A stretch of 64,000 bases of DNA, taken from NCBI RefSeq assembly GCF_033568475.1, contig NC_133121.1:57077905-57141904 (forward strand), given 5' to 3'. The notes under the pieces were generated by a model. The model had not been told where the DNA came from and did not search any database. It saw nothing but the letters and a program-made list of their open reading frames with translations. The stretch's first letter is position 1, and each line of letters starts with the position of its first letter. A program made the translations under genes and the position numbers. Source of the stretch: Henckelia pumila. Its lineage: Eukaryota > Streptophyta > Magnoliopsida > Lamiales > Gesneriaceae. Below are positions 22,335-34,254 of the stretch, piece after piece.

Positions 22335-25300
22335 TACTTACCCGAATAGCTCTGGGTAGCGAGTTCTCATGCCGGCCTCGGTCTCCCAAGTGGCTTCCTC
22401 CTCAGAGTGATTCAACCACTGAACTTTGACCATCGGTATGACCCGCGTCCTCAATCTCCGCTTCTCTCTGGCTAAGATCCGAACAGGTCTCTCCTCAAAT
22501 ACTAGATCCGGTGCTAACCTCAAAGGCTCGTAATCCAATAAATGTGCCGGATTCGAGACGTATCTCCGCAGCATGGATACATGGAAGACGTCGTGCACTG
22601 CTGCAAGCCCTGGCGGTAGTGCTAATCGGTATGCCAAAGTGTCAACTCTCTCCAAGATCTCAAATGGCCCAATATATCTCGGATTCAGCTTACCTCTTCG
22701 ACCAAATCTCATCACCCCATCATAGGTGATATCTTCAGAAACACATGATCCCCAACAGCAAACTCAAGATCTCGTCGTCGAGTATCAGCATAACTCTTCT
22801 GACGACTCTGAGCAGTCCTCATACGATCTCGAATCTGAATCACAATGTCTGCAGTCTGCTGTACAATCTCGAGACCAAGTAGAATCCTCTCACCGACTTC
22901 ATCCCAATGCACGGGAGATCTGCATCTTCTCCCGTAGAGAGCTGCATAAGGAGCCATACCTATAGATGCCTGGAAACTGTTGTTGTAGGTAAACTCCACT
23001 AACGGCAATCTGGTCTCCCAAGAGCCCTGAAAATCAATGACGTAAGCTCTCAATAGATCTTCGAGAACCTGAATCACTCTCTCAGACTGCCCGTCTGTTT
23101 GGGGGTGGAAAGTTGTACTGAACAGTAATCTAGTCCCTAATGCTGTATGCAGACTCTTCCAAAACGCAGATGTGAATCTTGGATCTCTATCAGATACAAT
23201 AGAAACCGGTATGCCATGCAGTCTAACAATCTCCTTGATATAAAGCTCTGCATACTAGTTCAAAGAATAAGTAGTCCTCACCGGCAGAAAATGAGCTGAC
23301 TTAGTGAGTCTATCCACGATCACCCAAATAGCTGTACAGCCTCTGACACTCCTCGGAAAACCCACTACAAAATCCATAGTGATGTTCTCCCACTTCCACT
23401 CCGGAATGGGTAGAGGCTTAAGCAACCCTGCCGGATGCTGATTCTCTGCCTTGACCTGCTGACAAGTCAAGCACTCAGATACAAATCGACCAATATCTCT
23501 CTTCATGCCGGGCCACCAATACAACGTCTGCAAATCTTTATACATCTTCGTACTTCCTGGATGAATGGAATGCGGAGATGTGTGAGCCTCTGTCAAGATC
23601 TCGGTCCTCAACCGATCAATGTTCGGTACCCACATACGACCTCGATACCAAACGATGCCATCCATGACAGTATAAATGAGACTACCCTTGGCTTTATCTC
23701 TCTGCTTCAACCGCTGTAACTCCTCATTCGCAGGTTGTCCCTCTCTGATACGATCTCGAAGATTCGGCTGTACTACTAACACTGCCAAACTCGGTGCGTG
23801 ACCGCCCGAATAGTATTCCAAACCGAATCTCTGTATCTCCTTCTAAAGTGGCAACTGTACTCTCAAACAGGATACCACTGAAGTCTTTCGACTCAATGCA
23901 TCGGCCACCACATTAGCCTTGCCCGGATGGTAGCTAATGTCGCAGTCGTAATCCTTCACCAACTCTAGCCATCTGCGCTGCCTCATGTTCAACTCCTTCT
24001 GGGTGAAGAAGTACTTAAGACTCTTATGGTTGGTGAAAATCTTGCACTTCTCACCATACAGATAGTGCCTCCAAATTTTCAAAGCAAAAACCACTACTGC
24101 TAGCTCCAAGCCATGCGTCGGATAGTTCTGCTCATGAATCTTCAACTGTCTCGACGCATAGGCAATGGCTCGGTCACTCTGCATCAATACGGCGCCCAAC
24201 CATAGCTTAGACGCGTCCGTGTAAACCACTAACTCCTCATGTGTAACAGGCATCGCCAACACTGGCGCAGATGTGAGTGCTTCCTTAAGTCGATCAAAGC
24301 TCCTCTGACAGTCTGAAATCCATACAAACTTCGCATTTTTCTTGGTCAAGGAAGTCAAGGGTACTGCAATAGAAGAAAAGCCGTTGATGAACTTCCGGTA
24401 GTAGCCTGCTAAACCCAAGAAACTGCAAATCTCTGAAGCATTCTTCGGAATTCCCCAATCCTGCACTGCCTGTACCTTCGTCTGATCCACTGCTATCCCA
24501 TCTCTTGAAACTATATGGCCAAGAAACGCCACCTGCTCTAGCCAAAACTCGCACTTACTAAATTTCGCATACAGTCAATGCTCCCTTAAAGTCTGCAATG
24601 CTCCTCAATGCTCCTCGAGTACATCAAGATATCATCAATGAAGACTATGATAAACTAATCTACGTACGGCTGAAATACGCGGTTCATGAGATCCATGAAG
24701 ACCGCTGGAGCATTGGTCAATCCAAACGGCATTACTAAGAACTCGTAATGCCCATAGCATGTCCGGAAAGCAGTCTTGGTCAAATCCGCATCTCTTATCC
24801 TCAACTGATGATAGCCAGATCGCAGATCGATCTTAGAGAAAACCGAAGCTCCCTGCAACTGATCAAACAAATCCTCAATCCTCGGCAGTGGATACTTGTT
24901 CTTCACTGTGACTCTATTGAGCTCTCGGTAATGGATACAAAGCCTCATGCTACCATCTTTCTTTTTCACAAACAACATTGGAGCTCCCCAAGGAGAAAAG
25001 CTAGGGCGAATAAAGCCCTTCTCCAACAATTCCTGAATCTGCTCCTTCAACTCTTTCATCTCTGTCGGAGCGAGTCGATACGGTGCCTTAGAGATAGGCA
25101 CAGTACCTGGTATCAGATCAATACTGAACTCCACCTCTCTAGCTGGTGGAACTCCCGAAACGTCCTCCGGAAAGACATCTGAAAAGTCACGAACCACCTC
25201 TATATCTGACAATGATCTGCTGGGTGGTTCTGATGAAGTGACCACACTGGCGAGAAACCCCTGGTAACCACGTCTCAATAACTTCCTCGCACGTGTATAA

Positions 25301-25377
25301 TAAATCACAGGCGAGATCTCACTGCTCGGAGATGCATAGAAAACAAACTGGTCGCCCTCCTCTGGTTTCACTGCCAC
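22335..25377 (-). pseudogene. Gypsy A (right) pol: RT, RNase H, integrase, chromodomain
   Basis: The minus-strand reading from 25377 gives the linker [18 protein letters not shown] and RT ([34 protein letters not shown]). After a TAG at about 24654 comes FIDDILMYS and a short damaged stretch at 24560-24640. RNase H follows ([15 protein letters not shown] near 24220), then the integrase zinc region (CLTCQQVKAENQHP) and DDE core (SDRDPRFTS), and a chromodomain end ([18 protein letters not shown] near 22400). Further breaks are at about 23844, 23255 and 22712. In RNase H, Trp replaces the usual Gly after SKL. Confidence 0.92.
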
Positions 25378-25383
25378 TGTTCT

Positions 25384-25700
25384 CTACCGGAAATCAATCA
25401 CTGCTCTGTTGACCGACAGCCAATCCATACCCAAAATCAGATTGAATCCAGTCAACGGTAAGACCACTAAATCTGCCCTGACGGTGCGCCCCTGTAAATC
25501 CATCTCCAAGCCTCTGCAGATACTAGTGGTAGAAAGAACCTGTCCAGATGGCATAGTTACATCATACCCTGTTTCAGTAACCTCGGGCTTAATGCCTATC
25601 CGTCTGATAAATTCCAAGGAGATAAATGAATTCATAGCTCCCGAATCTAGCAATGCATACATGGAGTTTCCTCCTACTAGAATTCTCCCTGCATGCAGAA
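25384..25700 (-). pseudogene. Gypsy A (right) aspartic protease
   Basis: The frame contains YALLDSGAMNSFIS (active-site D-S-G) and the second box FNLILGMDWLSVNRAVIDF. The usual D-S/T-G-A-S/T is preserved apart from Met after Ala. A stop just downstream (about 25383) separates it from RT, and about 170 bp without clear coding separates it from gag. Confidence 0.85.
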
Positions 25701-25868
25701 AATCCCAACAATCGCAGACTAAACTTACTCTCTCCCAATAAAAGTTATAAAATATTTCTCTTAATTAAACACAAGTAATAAATACATCTTACTCTAATCA
25801 TGCAATCAGGCAACCCATGCAAATTAAAATCATGAAGTAAATTCCCAAAAATTTCTTAAAAGAATAAG

Positions 25869-26915
25869 TTAGGATATACCGGTGATTAAGGAGGTATCTG
25901 GGTCTGCCTCCTCAGCCTGCATGACAAACACCCGCCCAGTGGTGTTCTTCCTCCTTGGGCAGTTGTATGCCACATGCCCTGGCTCCTTGCAGTGGTAGCA
26001 AACATTGGAATCGATCAAACACTGACCTGAGTGAGGCCTCTGACACTGCGGGCACAAGGGAACTACTCCTGTCTTAGGGGCCCCGCCCCTCTGCTGCTGC
26101 TGTGGCTGGCGCCCTTGAGGCCTCGGCTGCTGTCCCTGCTGATTCGGGCCCTTAGGCGGCCAAGTAAACTGCTTCTTCGCAGGAGGCTGCGAAGATGGTC
26201 GATAAGCTCCTGGCTGAAACTGCCTCTTGCCCTGCTGTTCCCTCTGCATCTCACGTCTCCCTTCTTCAGAACGCAATGCTCGGCTAACTGCCGCCTCATA
26301 AGTAGTGACATCCAACATGCGAACGCCATGCTTGATGTCAGCCCGCAATCCATCCACAAACTATCTCAACTTATCCGGTGCACTATCAGCAATAAGAGGC
26401 ACGAAGTGACACCCTCTCTCGAACTGGGTGATATAATCCACCACAGAATTGTCCCCCTGACGGAGACTCATGAACTCCCGGATCATGCGGCTGCGCACAT
26501 CCTCAGTGAAATACTTGGCATAGAACATACGTCTGAACTCTATCCAAGTCAAAGTAGGTAGGTTCACGCATCTAACGGCGCCCTCCCACCATGAGGCTGC
26601 ATCCCTTCTCATCATATATACTGCACACTTGACTCTATCCACATCTGTAATCCCAATGTAGTCAAAGATAGACTCCAATGATCGGATCCATCCCTCGGCA
26701 ATGAGCGGATCAGTGGTGCCTGTAAACTCCTTTGGTCCCTTCTTCTGGAACCGCTCAGCCACATCCTCATCATGGGTAAGCCTAGGTCGTGCAGTTTGCT
26801 GCTCTAACAAAGCAGTGATCCCCGCCATCATATTTGCATTGGCCTGCTCCAATGCTGCAAGAGGGTTCTGTGGAGGTGGAGGTCCCCCGCATCTGTTAAC
26901 CTGTCTCGGAGACAT
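25869..26915 (-). pseudogene. Gypsy A (right) gag with CCHC zinc knuckle
   Basis: The frame probably starts at the ATG in MSPRQVNRCGG (about 26913). It contains the retrotrans-gag domain (EFTGTTDPLIAEGWIRSLES, EFMSLRQGDNSVVDYITQFE), a Gln-rich tail, and the zinc knuckle CYHCKEPGHVAYNC near 25975. One in-frame stop at about 26358-26360 is the only obvious lesion, so this is among the better preserved gag frames here. Confidence 0.9.
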
Positions 26916-27103
26916 TCTGCACCACAACATATTTCTTTACTTAAATCGCAATGCATAACTTAAGGGTTCTAAAACTTTTCTAACATGAAAATCTTAAATC
27001 ATTACATATGCTCCTTATAATTCATCAGAAAAAATTTAAAACTTACAGACCGGTAGTAGGATTTTTGAGCTTCACGTGGCAGTAGGACACCCTCCAAGGA
27101 CCA

Positions 27104-27116
27104 CGCTCTGATACCA
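27104..27116 (-). other. Primer binding site of gypsy A
   Basis: On the minus strand, TGGTATCAGAGCG follows the LTR end CGTTTCA after two bases. It matches initiator Met-tRNA. Confidence 0.85.
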
Positions 27117-27118
27117 AT

Positions 27119-29565
27119 TGAAACGACTACTACTAATAATTGCGGAAATACTTTTTTATTATACTAAAAATAATACTATACATATACGCCCATACATATA
27201 TGTATAAACATAAAAGAAATTATATTACTACATAAAAATAGCTTAAATACTCGCTGAAAATATCATTATGCATGAAATAAAAATACGAAGTTTGATAATG
27301 CAAAATTCCTAAAAATAGAAGGAAATGAACTTGTTTTAAAAAAACTCAACATAATAAAAATAATTGTTTCTTAAACATAAACTAAAATCTGCGATGGTCA
27401 CGGGGTCCACTACCAGCTCGCTCATACGTCCTCGTCACCGGTAGGAGCAATATTATAATCATCTGACTGACCTGCACCATATAAGCGTAGTGAGCCTAGG
27501 GGCTCAACATGTCTAACCCTTTATAGCAAGGTTAAAAATAATGCAACACATATTCATACTAATACATATATGTGTACATGCATGCATGAATAAAATATTT
27601 CATCATATTGCTATAAACATCACTGATCTTATTCTTGAACATAAGCATACATAATACAGTTGAGCACGATATTTTGAAACATAATATGGTCATATCCGTA
27701 AGTGTGACTAAATCTGTGCCGACTGATCAGTCTCCTGAACCAACGTACGTGGCGGTGATAAATCACCTCTGTGCTGGTAGTAAACTACCTCTTAACATAA
27801 ATTGTGGATAACCACCTCTGTGTTGTCACACTACTTCAATTCCCATCATAAAAATATTTTTCTCAACACTTGTTCATAATCATAACATGTAAATTTTTCA
27901 TGAATCCATGCACTGAAAATATGTCCGTAATATATATTTAATTTATTTTCATAATAAATATACTTATACTTAAAATATAAACTTCATGCATAAAATAATT
28001 AAATATATATTTCGGACTTAGTTATTTTCATGGGTTGGTCCAGACTGCTGATCACTCACTTTAAGCCCATTAAACTTAAATAAAAGCCCAATAATCATAT
28101 CTTAGCCCAAATAACTTAATTAACTTAACTGGACCTAAATAAATTATTTAAGACCTTTAACTTAATTAAATCCAATAAAACTCTAGACTGGCCAAAAAAT
28201 CCAATGAATGACCCAAAAATTCCCATGGGCTCCCAAGCCCATAAAATCATTGGACTAACTTAAATAAATTATTTAAGGCCTAAATAAAATTATTTTGAGG
28301 CCCAAATAATTTTCTAACTAATTTTAAAGCCCAAAAATCAATTAAAACATTAATTACTTAAAAATTAAAATACCCGAGCCCGGCCCACCTAAACCGGACC
28401 CGGACCCAACTGACCCGACCCACTAAACTACTGACCCGACCCGGGAAACAACCAAAACCCATAACCCAATTCCCCCTTTCTTGCCCTCGGCTCGGCCGTG
28501 AGCAGCAGGCCTTTTTGGCCTGCTGCCGGCAGCCCCTGGCTGGAGCGCCGCCGCCCAGACGTAGCCCACGTCTGGGCGGTCCTAACCTAGCCCCTGAACC
28601 CAAGCCATGCAACCTAGGAAGGAGAGACCGAGCCCCTTCCAAGCAATCCTAACCTGCGCCGATTTGCACACCTAACCACAAAACCCGATCGGCCTAGTCA
28701 TTCTCAGACCCAAGCCCTGCCATGGTTCGACTCTAGGAATCCTATCAGACCCACGAACCATTAGCCACAGTCCTGGACAAATCCATGTAAAAAAAACGTG
28801 AATATGCATCAAGAAATTTGAAGGAAACGAGGGACATGCATGGTGTATCATCAACTTTTGCATCCATTCACATGTAATCCGAATCAATCATAAAAAAAAC
28901 AGTAACAAACTTGTAATAGCTCATATGGTGTCCAAGGGAAGGAGTTAAACATGCCTTTATAATTGTTTGAAATAGGTTGATGCGTATAAGGGCTCTGGGA
29001 CGACGAACGGACCAAAATCCACCAAACTTGAGCTTGATCGGCTATGGGGTTGATGTTTTCTGTCAAAAACGATGGTGGAGGCTGATGAAGAAGGGTGGGA
29101 GGTGGCTAGGAAAGTTTTTGATCGGTTGATGGAATTAGTTTTAGGTTTAAATTTTTGAGTAGATAATAGTTTAAATAAATAATAATAATTAACATAAAGA
29201 TAATATACCAACAAAACTTTATTTAAAACTCCTAATAATAATAATAATCTGATAATAAAACTCAAATCCTGAAATATTAAAATAGGGAATTTTAAAATAT
29301 TAATAAAAGTCATTAAAATGACTTATTTTGGCTAAAAATCAACCCTTAATATAAATATATAACTAAATACTAAAATTTTCTTGACAAAATACCTTAAAAT
29401 ATTATTTTAAGGCTCATAAAATTCATAAAATATTTTTGGCTAAGAATTTTGGTATGTCGTCCGTCCACGGTCCCGTCTAGGCGATCAAAACAATTAATTC
29501 CTTAAAAATATAAAAATACCATAATTGCGGTTTAAATGCTAAAATAAATTTAAATCATGCATATA
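27119..29565 (-). repeat. 5' LTR of gypsy A, right copy (start deleted)
   Basis: Matches the 3' LTR throughout but lacks the first 109 or so bases: homology stops at CATGCATATA (29565), where CACTA-type sequence begins. It also shows small internal deletions compared with the 3' LTR, for example in the GC-rich block near 28440 and 28530. Confidence 0.88.
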
Positions 29566-29971
29566 GAACATATATGACTTCGGTATTTACATTGAGTGAT
29601 GAAGTAAATGATCTATTTAACTTCAAATGTTATGTAACTTGGCGAAGTAAAAACATGCCCTTACTACAGCAGTTTCATTAATTGACGAAGTAATAAAGTA
29701 CATATGGCTTCGGCTTTTACATTGATTGATGAAGTAAAAATATATGTATCACTAAATCAACATTAAACAATTTTAATTAGATACAATAACACCATTAATA
29801 TATATATATATATCTGAAACGTAAAATACACTAATTAGATTGATAAATTATCCATCCAAAAGTACATCCATCAATAAAAAATTATGCATCCACGAGTATT
29901 TCTACAAAAGATTGATAAATTATCCATCCAAAAGTATATCCATCAATAAAAGTATTATGCATATGACCAAT

Positions 29972-31324
29972 TTATGAACCTACATAGGAGTAGACGAATT
30001 CGCTCCATTCACTTCTAATTTCGTCAAATTGAGCTTGGTCGTAATATTGGTTCCTGATGGATCCTGAATACTGAAATGTAAAAAACATAAAATACATTAG
30101 AATAAAATTTAAGATCGAGGATTCATATTTGCCAGTTCACAAATAAGGGTAACGACATATGCAGGTACTGATCACAGGTTGTCATTGCAACAGATGATTA
30201 AATTAAAACATTACTAAATTGAAAACATAGTACTCTATCAAGGATACATATATATTTGTCATTTCACAAATAATTCCAATAGCTAGCTAAAGAAAACAAT
30301 CACACTCAATTGATGTTAACAATGTAGTGAACCATAGCTTGTCCACCATAGAAATAGCCAATAAGTGCAGAATCAAATGCCCAGAACATAGAACAGTCGC
30401 ACGAAATACCATTGACCCAATCCAAACTAGAAACAATAATCCATACATCATAGAGCAGTCGCAAGTAATCTCAGACAATTTTGATTCCAACATTTATCAG
30501 CATGGAATAATGGCCTTTTTCGTACGAGAAAATATGATATAAACCAGCGAGCAAGTACAATATGTCAATATCTCTGAAAAAGAGTTGTTTAAAAAATAAT
30601 TATAAAACCCTTTCACCACTAACAGTGCTAAGACAGAAAGTTTGGAAAGAAGAATGCCAAAAATGCCAACTTCAAAACAGAGCCTACCATAAATGCCAAC
30701 TTCAAAACAGATGCCAACTTCAGATTCATTTATGAGCAACTAAGTAGCAAAAAAGGATGGAAACAGATTTTCACGTAAACCAAATCATAAAATGAAAAGG
30801 AAACTCACCATTTTATCCAAATGTAGATTTTCACATTCAACTATATCTTTCATATACTTCATCACACAAAATCCGCATTCAACCGAACCACTTTGTTTTA
30901 TATTACCCTACAATGAAATAAAAAAATATTTCAGCAATAAGTTTAGAAAAAAAAAAAACTGAATTAGGTAAGAAAATGAGTAAAGTTCTCAAATATAATA
31001 TAACACTAAAACACCATCCCTAGTCCCTATAGTACAGTACTTTAACGCCATCAAAATATTGCAATCACATTCGTGTTTTCATATGTAATCACAACATATA
31101 CCGTCAATTGTTTAAAAAGTGGCCCTTTAGGAATACCTCTTGAAGCATTGTACATCTTGACCCCACTACATTTGATAAAGTCAAATTTTTTTTTTTTTTT
31201 CATATGTATAAGAGAATTGATTCGTCAAGATAATCTACTACCTACTTTGTCACTATCTTTTTCCATTCCTCATCTCGACATCTGTTAGTAGTAGAGTCCA
31301 GCAAATAGATCATATTTTTATCTA
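29972..31324 (-). pseudogene. Ulp1-like cysteine protease, last four exons, of the CACTA element
   Basis: Four minus-strand exons can be placed at about 31246-31324, 31102-31165, 30809-30907 and 29972-30070, with GT...AG borders and matching phases. They encode the C-terminal half of a C48 (Ulp1/SENP) protease: YLLDSTTNR carries the acidic residue, and QSGSVECGFCVMKYMKDIV carries the Gln and the catalytic Cys. The last exon (FDEIRSEWSEFV) ends at stop 29972-29974. The N-terminal half with the catalytic His is absent, and the FRO fragment lies there instead. Such proteases are common cargo of plant CACTA and MULE elements; their role there is unknown. Confidence 0.72.
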
Positions 31325-31547
31325 TCCACCAAAATAACGCGAAATTATATGCACATATCCATACGTACTTTCTCAAAACTAAACGTGTACACATCCACAC
31401 GTATTTTCTCAAAAAAAATTACTATCCCAAAGATAATGCTTGATGTCTTATAACTCAAGCCTGGTATTGAATGAAAAATTAGAAAATGGACAATAAAGTT
31501 TCGCTGTTAGGTAATCAAAAAGCATTATATGTGCATACTGAATTATA

Positions 31548-31883
31548 CGTCACTTGGATCCTTGGAAAAGTTCAGTTCCATGGCTTGTCAAGGTAATACA
31601 CGAGCAGAAACCAGACGAACTCTTTGCTGAGATTGTAAGAATCTCAGATACCAATCAATCAAGAAGAGGTAGAAACCGGGTAACATTATGCAAGAATAAA
31701 GAAATCCAACATGTAAAACGAAGAAAACAACAAAAGCAATGTACATATGATGTGTATAGAAGAAGAGTTCAAATATTTTCCTCCTAACAAGAGTTAGGCT
31801 TGTAATCGACATTATTAATCCAGAGACCAAATCTACTTCACCAGCCAGGTTTGAAATCCCCAATTTTATTCCATTTGATCATC
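31548..31883 (-). pseudogene. Captured fragment of a ferric-chelate reductase (FRO family)
   Basis: The minus strand encodes a stretch strongly like the membrane domain of plant ferric reduction oxidases: IGISNLAGEV-type start, RRKIFELFFYTHHMYIAF, VFFVLHVGF and LRFLQS, then VSARVLP followed by MELNFSK. FRO proteins move electrons across membranes to reduce Fe(III) or Cu(II) chelates, using haem-binding histidines in this region (HH in YTHH, H in LHVG). An AG acceptor precedes the fragment at about 31884. One extra G near 31862 shifts the frame, and TGA at 31588-31590 replaces a residue after VLP. The fragment cannot make a functional enzyme. Identification is from family memory. Confidence 0.72.
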
Positions 31884-32029
31884 TGAAAAAAGATCAAGAA
31901 TCTGTTTTTTTTAGAAAATTCAACAAAAAAATTAGACCAAGACTCGATCATTAATATATACCTCCGAGATCTGATGTGTTTTAGCCCAAAATATAACAAA
32001 GCAAAGACCGTGTGCAGTGAAAAGGGTTA

Positions 32030-32800
32030 GTGCAGTATGGACAAGCATGGCACACATTTTCATGTGTGTCTTCTCCTTCTCTTTTAAAACGTACCCATGA
32101 TTCCCGGAAACCAGCTTGTGTGTCTTCTCCTTCTCTTTTAAATTCCTATATAATCATATTCAAGGTACAGTCACGATCAACACATTTTCGAGCATGGCAC
32201 ACATTTCATGCAGATTCATTTTATTTTGAACGAGAATGAAATTTGTCTACAATCATATAAAAAAGAAGAGAGATAACAAAAGCACATAAAACACACCTTT
32301 TTGGATGAGTCATCTTAGCTTTGTTTGCATCTGTAGGTCCAATCATAGAACGTCAATCAGCTACATCATTTGTCTTTTCTAAAACCATTATCAGCACAAG
32401 ACCACTGATTAATTAAGGCTAAGTACATATTAGTAACTCACACATACAAACATGTCCAGAGGAAGAGGAATAAAATCCTAATATATTGAGCTTTAAAATT
32501 AACATGCATTGTAACCAATCAGAAGATTATTCATTATTTTACTCATGTGAATCACACAGTAACATGCCAACTCCAACTCTCCAAGCCATTTAATCTGAGC
32601 TACCAGCATCAATTGCTCATTATGCATTAATTTAAAATTTCTAACAAAGTGGTCAACTATAACTAGAGATATCAAAGTGAAGATAGAGAAAAGATACATT
32701 GTCATCGAGCGATTAACAATTATAGGGCAAATCTAACCTTATAGGGCAATTAACAATTATCCATAATTGATACAAGGTAATCAACCAAGAAAAGGAATTT
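32030..32800. other. CACTA interior without recognisable gene
   Basis: AT-rich sequence with two near-repeats of TGTGTCTTCTCCTTCTCTTTTAA (about 32065 and 32120). I see no domain. A minus-strand frame at 32499-32705 contains a plausible coding stretch (QIKWLGELELACY) but matches nothing I recognise. Confidence 0.4.
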
Positions 32801-32817
32801 TTTTTTAAAAAAATTTA

Positions 32818-32931
32818 AGCCTCGCTCGATCGGTAAGAATTCATCGAGCGAGCGAGCAGAACTCTGTTTTTATAAATGGAGCCTCGCTTGATCGGTAAGA
32901 ATTTCCCGATCGAGCGATCAGAACTCTGCTA
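32818..32931 (+). repeat. Two tandem 62-bp units with GATC/GAGCG palindromic arms
   Basis: Units start at about 32819 and 32881. Each begins GCCTCGCTYGATCGGTAAGA and ends CAGAACTCTG, with CGAGCGA repeats between. The CTCGATC/GATCGAG arms resemble the modules in LTR C (36825-36907, 61690-61865). Confidence 0.7.
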
Positions 32932-33376
32932 AAAAAATATCAGAATTGTTCTTGTGCTGTCCTTGGGAGTTTCTGATGCATAAACACCTTCAATCATCTC
33001 ATATCAACATAAGACATGAAATATAACATGTTTTCTCATATAAAAACTCAAAAGACTCAGTGTATTGAAAAGTTAACTGTCATTTTAAATTTACATACTG
33101 AAGTCAGACTATCTAAATAGTTTAGCACATACACTACAGATACCAGATACATTTAAGTATCCACTGATATAAAATTATACCACTTAACAATATAAAAAAT
33201 CTATGTTATCTGCATGTTCATATGCTGACTAAATTAAACATGAAATATTCCACCTTTTTCTTTAATTCTTTTCCCCTCATCTGGAAGCAAAATAAATATC
33301 AAATTAGTTTAAATTTTTTTTGACTTCATCTTGAAAACTATTGCACCCTTGCGATTAAGTGGAAACAAAACGTTAC

Positions 33377-33465
33377 CTCTTCTTCAGGACCAGGAAAACC
33401 ACTTGTGTTCAAGTTTTGGCGCCAGCCCATCTCATATACGAAAGAAACAAATGGACTCCTGGCCA
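33377..33465 (-). pseudogene. Captured exon of a plastid SAM methyltransferase-like gene
   Basis: The minus-strand exon encodes RSPFVSFVYEMGWRQNLN and SGFPGPEEE. This is close to the conserved block just before the AdoMet-binding domain of the plant chloroplast methyltransferases of the At1g78140/At2g41040 type (family pattern: SFLYERGWRQNF...GFPGP). A GT splice donor follows GAAGAAGAG at 33376/33377. No AdoMet-binding motif is present, so only a fragment was captured. The exon lies on the same strand as the other captured pieces. Identification is from memory and rests on some 30 residues. Confidence 0.55.
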
Positions 33466-33564
33466 AAAAAACTTTGAAGTCAAACTCAAGTGATTGCAAC
33501 AGTTCAAAAATATAAAGCAACTGATATAACAAAGATATTATTTCCTTCATCAGAGTAAATATTC

Positions 33565-33725
33565 ATACAAGACCCGGGGAGGCATTCTGGAGAAGATTCT
33601 CATCCAAACAAAAATGTGAGTTAATGTTTGTTTCAAGAATTCTCATCCAAGAGAGATGACATTCTATGATTTCAAAAGTATAGAACTCTCTGAATGTCTC
33701 GAGATACTTCAAATGTTCATTGTCG
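33565..33725 (-). pseudogene. Possible additional captured exon, unidentified
   Basis: An open minus-strand stretch of about 50 codons contains ETFREFYTFEIIECHLSWM and SHFCLDENLLQNASPG. The residue mix looks protein-like rather than random, and it lies between two captured host fragments. I cannot assign it to a family. It may instead be part of the original CACTA gene. Confidence 0.3.
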
Positions 33726-34254
33726 AAACACAAAAAAAGTGATTAAAACAAAAGCTAGGTTAGACGCACCAAAATCATATTAGTGATAGCAAAACATCGA
33801 CTTTGCAAGCCACTGCAGTCTATAAACAACTGAACAACGATCATCTTTATTAAAAGGATACTATGAAAATAATTATAATAAAATCATCTTAGGTGACCTG
33901 CATATCCCAGACGTTCGACACAGCAAAACCAGAAGAAATTACTGCATCCCAAGAACACAAAATCGACAGATCTTCAACTGATATGGAAAAAAAACCCAAA
34001 AAAAGAAAAGAAAAGCATGGAATAGAGAAAGAAGCCCATCACCGTGTCCTTAAATTTAGGGAAAAAGACTGGACTATGCTCGAAATAGCTTCATGTTCGT
34101 TTAATAGAAATTAAGGAACCCATTGCAAATATTCTAAGAGATAAGACGAATGTTCACAATCTACTCAAATGAAAACGTGTAACTCAATTTCAAGAAAAAA
34201 AAATTAAATATACTCATCAAAACAAGAAATTTCACAATTTCCTCAAACATATCA

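Larger units (their letters stand above)
13614..24109 (-). repeat. Right arm of the giant inverted repeat
   Basis: Reverse complement of 1-11298. Shared features include the gypsy B stop codons in gag, the exact LTR C/gypsy D junction with its extra base, and the gypsy A/LTR C junction. About 0.8 kb present in the left arm (roughly 5212-6026) is missing here at 18896-18902. Element A continues beyond 24109 to 29565; whether the mirror image does too lies outside the window. Confidence 0.9.
19699..29565 (-). mobile_element. Gypsy A, right copy (chromovirus), 5' LTR truncated
   Basis: On the minus strand: 5' LTR (29565-27119, first 109 or so bases missing), primer site, gag, protease, RT, RNase H, integrase, chromodomain, PPT and complete 3' LTR (22284-19699). 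It was inserted into LTR C in reverse. The 5' flank was removed by the deletion that joins it to the CACTA element. Confidence 0.88.

Noticed and set aside
26031-26561. 176-aa plus-strand ORF
   Set aside because: Antisense shadow of the gypsy A gag, caused by its Gln/Pro-rich codons.
30287-30739. Two minus-strand ORFs in the CACTA interior
   Set aside because: They lie in the intron between Ulp1 exons; 30660-30730 is a short tandem repeat (TGCCAACTTCAAAACAG), and no family is recognisable.
32818-32931. Possible start of a satellite array
   Set aside because: Only two units are present.
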